DNA of 9,634 nucleotides from an uncultured Acetatifactor sp. (GTDB lineage Bacteria > Bacillota > Clostridia > Lachnospirales > Lachnospiraceae), in assembly GCA_948896875.1 (NCBI GenBank), contig CAQUWW010000092.1, forward strand, positions 716-10,349. The letters are read 5' to 3'. Below, piece by piece: positions 6,448 through 9,634 of the stretch; the stretch's first letter is position 1, and each line of letters begins with the position of its first letter. Made by a program: the position numbers and the translations under genes. The notes beneath the pieces were generated by a model. The model was not told the origin of the DNA and did not search any database. It saw only the letters and a list, made by a program, of their open reading frames with translations.

Positions 6448-6509
6448 TCACCCACATCAGCCCAATCCTCCCGCAATCAAGCAGGAGAATGCTGCACACT
6501 GATGAATCT

Positions 6510-6932
6510 CTAGCTCTGCAGCTCTTCATCGGTGTACAGCTCCAGACCGCTCTCCCGGATGGCGTCGGCTGCGGCCGCGCCATTGGAGGTTTTTACAATA
6601 ATTGCCCGCAGATGGGCGGATGCCAGAGCGTACATATATTCGATATTAAATCCTTTTGCACAGAGAATATGCGTCAGCTTATGCAGTTGCCCCACACTGT
6701 CTTCCAGGCGTACCGCCAGAACATCTGTGAGCATGGCCGAAAATCCGCTTTCTCTCAGAGCGTCTTTCGCCAGCTCCGGATTCGATACCACCATGCGCAG
6801 CATTCCGTACTCCGTGGTGTCCGCCATGCTCAGGGACAGAATATTAATATCATTATTTTTCAACACTTCGGTTGCCTGCTCCAGCCTGCCTTCCCGATTC
6901 TCCATAAATACTGATAACTGTTTTACGAACAT
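6510..6932 (-). CDS. Tandem ACT-domain protein (amino acid-binding regulator)
   Basis: A 140-residue protein made of two ACT domains and nothing else. The first (about 3-65) begins QLSVFMENREGRLEQATEVL, the usual ligand-binding loop with an NREGRL turn. The second (about 69-135) begins VLAVRLEDSVGQLHKLTHIL. ACT domains bind amino acids, and stand-alone tandem forms of this size commonly accompany phenylacetate-CoA ligase and indolepyruvate oxidoreductase genes. The start at 6932 has GAGAGGG 6 bases upstream, and the gene follows paaK by 24 bases, so it is last in the operon. It probably senses an aromatic or branched amino acid and modulates a partner protein, but no DNA-binding region is present. 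The family is clear; ligand and partner are inferred. No convincing terminator follows it before the convergent thioesterase gene. Confidence 0.9.
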   Translation of the reverse strand: MFVKQLSVFMENREGRLEQATEVLKNNDINILSLSMADTTEYGMLRMVVSNPELAKDALRESGFSAMLTDVLAVRLEDSVGQLHKLTHILCAKGFNIEYMYALASAHLRAIIVKTSNGAAAADAIRESGLELYTDEELQS

Positions 6933-6956
6933 AATTTACCCTCTCTTTCCCCAATG

Positions 6957-8255
6957 TCAATCCAGTTTCCGATTGTCAATCACATGCACCGCTTTCCCCA
7001 TACTGCGTTCCAGCGCCTTCGGCTCCACAAGCTTCACCTTCACCGCAAGTCCGATGGCCTGCTGAATCACATGCTCGATCTTCCTGGTCAGATTCTCCAG
7101 CTCCCTGATTTCGTCCGAGAAGAAGCGTTCTTCCACTTCCACCTGAACCTGCAGGGTATCCAGATTATTCACCCTGTCCACAATCATCAGATAATGAGGG
7201 GTGGTTCCGCCCATTTCCAGAAGCGCCGCTTCAATCTGGGACGGGAATACATTGACGCCGCGGATAATCAGCATATCGTCGCTTCTGCCGGTAAACCTTG
7301 CGATTCTGGCTGTGGTTCTTCCGCACTCGCAGGGTGTATGGTCGATGCTGGTCAGATCCTTTGTCCGATACCGGATCAGCGGGATTCCCTCTTTGGTCAA
7401 TGTGGAGATGACAAGCTCTCCCGTCACACCGTCTGCAACCGGCTGAAAGGTCTCTCTGTCCACAATCTCCGGAAGGAAATAATCTTCGTGTACATGGAGT
7501 CCCTTATGAAGCTGACAGTCCGTAGCCACACCGGGTCCCATAATTTCGCTGAGGCCATAGATGTCATGGGCGTGAATTCCCAGCATCTCATCCAGTTTGT
7601 CTCTCATCTTCTCCGTCCAGGGCTCCGCTCCGTTTAGAGAAGCTTTCAGCTTAATCTTATCCCGGACACCCATTTCATAAATGGTCTCCGCAATATGCAT
7701 CAGATAAGAGGGCGTGCACAGAATTCCCGTAACGCCGAAATCCACCATCATGGTAATCAGCTTTTTCGTGTTTCCTGTGGACATTGGAACCACCGTGGCC
7801 CCCATTTTCTCCGCTCCATAATGGCCGCCCAGACCGCCGGTAAACAGTCCATAGCCGTAAGCCACCTGAATGATATCCTCCCGGCCCAGCCCCGCCATGG
7901 CGATACACCGCGCCACACATTCGCTCCACATGTCGATATCTCTTCTGGTATAGCCCACAACAGTAGCCTTCCCCGTGGTTCCGCTGGAAGCATGGATACG
8001 CACAATCTGGGAATTCGGCACGGCAAACATGCCGAAGGGATAGGTATCCCGCAGATCGTCCTTTGTGGTAAAGGGAAGCTTTGTCAGATCTTCCAGGCCC
8101 CGGATATCTCCCGGCTCCAGTCCCACTGCCTGCATTTTCTTCCGATAGTACTCCACATTGTGATACACCCGGTCCACAAGCTTCACCAGCCTGGCTCCCT
8201 GCAGGGCGCTCATCTCGTCCCTGCTCATGCATTCTTTTGTCTCATTCCAGATCAT
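6957..8255 (-). CDS. paaK: Phenylacetate-CoA ligase (aryl-acetate--CoA ligase, PaaK type)
   Basis: A 432-residue adenylate-forming enzyme that activates phenylacetate or a related aryl acetate to its CoA ester with ATP. It has the AMP-loop SSGTTGKA (90-97), the YGLSE motif (233-237), the YRTKD hinge region motif, a CECGRTT stretch, and the catalytic lysine region RSMGK with Lys421 near the C-terminus. Length matches the family (430-440). I chose the ATG at 8255 because GGGAG stands 8 bases upstream and the protein then begins MIWNETKECMSRDEM, as in clostridial PaaK; an in-frame ATG at 8270 has no good site. Its start overlaps the end of the small ORF before it by 14 bases, and the ACT gene follows by 24 bases, so it is in the iorAB operon. 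In fermentative anaerobes such a ligase may work with IorAB in either direction, so indoleacetate or phenylacetate specificity is open. Confidence 0.93.
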   Translation of the reverse strand: MIWNETKECMSRDEMSALQGARLVKLVDRVYHNVEYYRKKMQAVGLEPGDIRGLEDLTKLPFTTKDDLRDTYPFGMFAVPNSQIVRIHASSGTTGKATVVGYTRRDIDMWSECVARCIAMAGLGREDIIQVAYGYGLFTGGLGGHYGAEKMGATVVPMSTGNTKKLITMMVDFGVTGILCTPSYLMHIAETIYEMGVRDKIKLKASLNGAEPWTEKMRDKLDEMLGIHAHDIYGLSEIMGPGVATDCQLHKGLHVHEDYFLPEIVDRETFQPVADGVTGELVISTLTKEGIPLIRYRTKDLTSIDHTPCECGRTTARIARFTGRSDDMLIIRGVNVFPSQIEAALLEMGGTTPHYLMIVDRVNNLDTLQVQVEVEERFFSDEIRELENLTRKIEHVIQQAIGLAVKVKLVEPKALERSMGKAVHVIDNRKLD

Positions 8256-8466
8256 TTTGACCGCTCCCATCTGCCCGTCTTCTGCGGACGTTTATTTTGT
8301 ATGTATGAAATATGAATTCAATCAGGTAACCTGCCCCAATCCCGATTCCCGTTTTCTTTCTGTTCTTCATCCGCAGTCCAGTCATAACAGCGGCGGCCAT
8401 TCCAATCAAAAAGAACAGATAAAGGTCAGATTCCAATAACTCCTGCAAAATAGGTAAATACTTCAT
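8242..8466 (-). CDS. Small predicted membrane protein in the ior-paaK operon
   Basis: A 74-residue ORF of no family that I recognise. It has a short amphipathic start, a hydrophobic stretch at about 15-31 (LYLFFLIGMAAAVMTGL), a basic turn RMKNRKK, and a second weaker hydrophobic stretch at 40-53 rich in glycine; the last 18 residues are polar and charged. This suggests one or two membrane spans with the basic loop inside. The ATG at 8466 has GAGAGG 8 bases upstream and the gene starts 31 bases after iorB. Its 3' end overlaps the paaK start by 14 bases, a coupling arrangement. The second span and tail look shortened, so it might be the remnant of a longer protein. Support for being real comes from the ribosome binding site, the position that fills the iorB-paaK gap, and the sensible membrane pattern; there is no homology evidence in hand. 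Confidence 0.55.
   Translation of the reverse strand: MKYLPILQELLESDLYLFFLIGMAAAVMTGLRMKNRKKTGIGIGAGYLIEFIFHTYKINVRRRRADGSGQNDLE
8264..8268 (-). promoter_or_regulatory. paaK ribosome binding site (decides the start)
   Basis: GGGAG on the minus strand, 8 bases before the ATG at 8255 and inside the 3' end of the small membrane ORF. It favours 8255 over the ATG at 8270, which lacks a comparable site. Confidence 0.65.
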
Positions 8467-8497
8467 AGCCGATACCTCTCAGGAAAGTAATCTTCCC

Positions 8498-9076
8498 TTA
8501 TGCTTCCTCCATACAATACCCTGCCTCGAATGCCTTCCGGTTCACCTCCACGGTTTTCGGCGGAACCGTTTTCTCAATGACTCTGATCCAGTCCTCTTTT
8601 GAAAAGCCCATATATCGGGCCGCCGCCCCCTGGACCACCACATTAAAGGCCTTGGGTGCTCCCATCTCTATGGCTGTCTTCGTGGCTTCTACGGCAATGG
8701 TCTTCCGGGATGCCTGCAGAGTATCCACAATCTTCTCCGGATACTGTGCCGCGCCTGTAACTACTGTGATAGGATCAATTCGCCAGTCATTGACGATAAC
8801 CACGCCGTCTTCCTTCAGAAAATGCAGATAACGCAACGCTTCCAGTCGCTCAAAGGCAATCAGCACATCCGCGCAGCCCTCTTCCACAATGGGCTCCGCC
8901 ACCTGCTCTCCGTACCGCACAAAGGTCACGACACTGCCGCCCCGCTGGGCCATGCCGTGTACCTCTGACAGTTTCACATCATATCCTGCGCTGATGGCCA
9001 GATTCCCCAGAATCCGGCTGGTCAGGAGGGTTCCCTGTCCGCCAACGCCTACAATCATAATATTTTTTCCGTTCAT
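8498..9076 (-). CDS. iorB: Indolepyruvate ferredoxin oxidoreductase, beta subunit
   Basis: A 192-residue protein of the 2-oxoacid:acceptor oxidoreductase gamma-type domain, the small subunit of IorAB. The complex oxidatively decarboxylates aryl pyruvates (indolepyruvate, phenylpyruvate, hydroxyphenylpyruvate) to aryl-acetyl-CoA with reduction of ferredoxin. The signature is the N-terminal glycine loop GVGGQGTLLTSRIL (10-23), followed by the conserved EVHGMAQRGGSV segment. Length is normal. The start at 9076 is fixed by a perfect AGGAGG 7 bases upstream (9089-9084). iorA lies 66 bases upstream on the same strand, and the small membrane ORF and paaK follow. The pairing with iorA, paaK and an ACT gene makes the indolepyruvate/aryl-pyruvate assignment firmer than that of pyruvate or 2-oxoisovalerate oxidoreductases. 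Confidence 0.93.
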   Translation of the reverse strand: MNGKNIMIVGVGGQGTLLTSRILGNLAISAGYDVKLSEVHGMAQRGGSVVTFVRYGEQVAEPIVEEGCADVLIAFERLEALRYLHFLKEDGVVIVNDWRIDPITVVTGAAQYPEKIVDTLQASRKTIAVEATKTAIEMGAPKAFNVVVQGAAARYMGFSKEDWIRVIEKTVPPKTVEVNRKAFEAGYCMEEA

Positions 9077-9094
9077 GTGTAATCCTCCTAATTA

Positions 9095-9138
9095 AGTCGC
9101 TGCGCGACAGCACTAAAGAGTAAAGTCCCTTCGGCACA
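9095..9138 (-). repeat. Two short hairpins in the iorA-iorB gap
   Basis: On either strand GTCGC-TGC-GCGAC (9096-9108) is a perfect 5-bp dyad and GTCCC-TTC-GGCAC (9125-9137) an imperfect one (4 of 5 pairs), joined by a 16-base linker. Neither is followed by a T-run on the minus strand, so they are not strong terminators. The first ends just before the iorB ribosome binding site. The paired-hairpin layout resembles a small REP-like element or an mRNA stability structure; this is inference. Confidence 0.35.
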
Positions 9139-9142
9139 CATC

Positions 9143-9634
9143 TCACTTCTCCCGGGTTTCTATGGCATCAAACTTGCACAGCTTTGCACACAGCCCGCAG
9201 CCATTGCACATTGTCTCGTCAATGGACACTGTTCCGTCCGCATTTTTCGTCAGAGCAGGACATCCGGGACGCAGACAGGCGCCGCATTTCTTACACTTTT
9301 CCGGAATGGGTACACATTTATTCGGGAAAGTGACTCCTTTCAGCAGTACGCAGGGCGCTTTCGTGATAATCACGGACACGGCATCCCGTTTGGTCTCTCT
9401 CCGGAAAGCCTCCGCAAGCCCATCCAGGTCAAAAGCACTGATTTCATACACATGTTCAATTCCCAGAGAACGACAAAGAGCCGCTATATTGATGGCGGGA
9501 ACCACTTCCCCTTTCAGGGTTTTCCCTGTGGCGGCGTGGTCCTGGTGTCCCGTCATACCGGTGGTGGAGTTGTCCAGAATCACCACAGTCCCCGAGGACT
9601 GATTATAGACCATGTTCATCAGAGAGTTGATTCC
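9143..9634 (-). CDS. iorA: Indolepyruvate ferredoxin oxidoreductase, alpha subunit, C-terminal part
   Basis: Only the last 163 codons are in the window; the rest lies beyond the right edge, and the frame is open to it. IorA is the large catalytic subunit, about 600 residues, with thiamine diphosphate and two [4Fe-4S] clusters. The visible part begins in the C-terminal TPP-binding domain, with the DNSTTGMTGHQ signature close to the edge. It ends in a ferredoxin-like module with CKKCGACLRPGCP (C-x2-C-x2-C-x4-C) and CNGCGLCAKLCKF (C-x2-C-x2-C-x3-C), eight cysteines for two clusters. The protein ends naturally at TGA (9145-9143). It is the first gene seen of the operon iorA-iorB-small ORF-paaK-ACT. 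The operon promoter must lie outside the window. Confidence 0.94.
   Translation of the reverse strand, partial: GINSLMNMVYNQSSGTVVILDNSTTGMTGHQDHAATGKTLKGEVVPAINIAALCRSLGIEHVYEISAFDLDGLAEAFRRETKRDAVSVIITKAPCVLLKGVTFPNKCVPIPEKCKKCGACLRPGCPALTKNADGTVSIDETMCNGCGLCAKLCKFDAIETREK

Noticed and set aside
6448..6509. Search for a shared terminator between the convergent thioesterase and ACT genes.
   Set aside because: Only a long-looped CATCAG/CTGATG pairing is present, with no T-run on either strand; not listed as a terminator.
8256..8270. A 5-residue longer PaaK from the ATG at 8270.
   Set aside because: No purine-rich site upstream, while 8255 has GGGAG at 8 bases and gives the usual PaaK N-terminus.

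Overview
The window reads as chromosomal DNA of an anaerobic, low-to-moderate-GC Firmicute, most likely a clostridium of the Lachnospiraceae type. The reasons are strong AGGAG-type ribosome binding sites, sigma-A-like promoters, a MutS of clostridial type, and an oxygen-sensitive ferredoxin-dependent 2-oxoacid oxidoreductase operon of the sort common in gut clostridia. The taxonomic call is inference; no rRNA gene or other marker is present. There is no rRNA, tRNA, CRISPR array, transposase or phage gene. All genes but one are on the minus strand.

From left to right: (1) bases 1-2902 hold mismatch repair, mutS followed 3 bases later by the start of mutL, which runs off the left edge. A good promoter and a terminator-shaped hairpin lie back to back in the mutS leader (3005-3070). 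(2) Bases 3145-5805 hold a two-gene module: an AraC-family regulator with an N-terminal cupin domain, then a 514-residue ADP-ribosylglycohydrolase-family enzyme with an extra C-terminal domain. The 246-base gap between them contains a perfect 13-bp inverted repeat, a cluster of TAACAGTT-like repeats and a possible 49-codon leader ORF that overlaps the enzyme start. (3) At 5806-6045 two promoters fire outwards, one for the AraC gene and one for the only plus-strand gene, a PaaI-type hotdog thioesterase (6046-6447). Two AT-rich perfect dyads sit on these promoters. (4) Bases 6510-9634 hold an operon read right to left: iorA (C-terminal part only), iorB, a small predicted membrane protein, a phenylacetate-CoA ligase (PaaK type) and a tandem ACT-domain protein.

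Functionally, the right half is an aromatic amino acid catabolism module. IorAB oxidatively decarboxylates aryl pyruvates to aryl-acetyl-CoA using ferredoxin, PaaK interconverts the aryl acetate and its CoA ester, and the ACT protein probably senses an amino acid. The convergent PaaI-like thioesterase could hydrolyse the same CoA esters, though that link rests on position and family only. The enzyme under the AraC regulator probably cleaves an N-glycosidic or ADP-ribosyl-like small molecule; its substrate is not visible from sequence. The parts least explained by known annotation are the regulatory architectures at 3005-3070, 4744-4878 and 5890-5952, and the small membrane ORF inside the ior-paaK operon.
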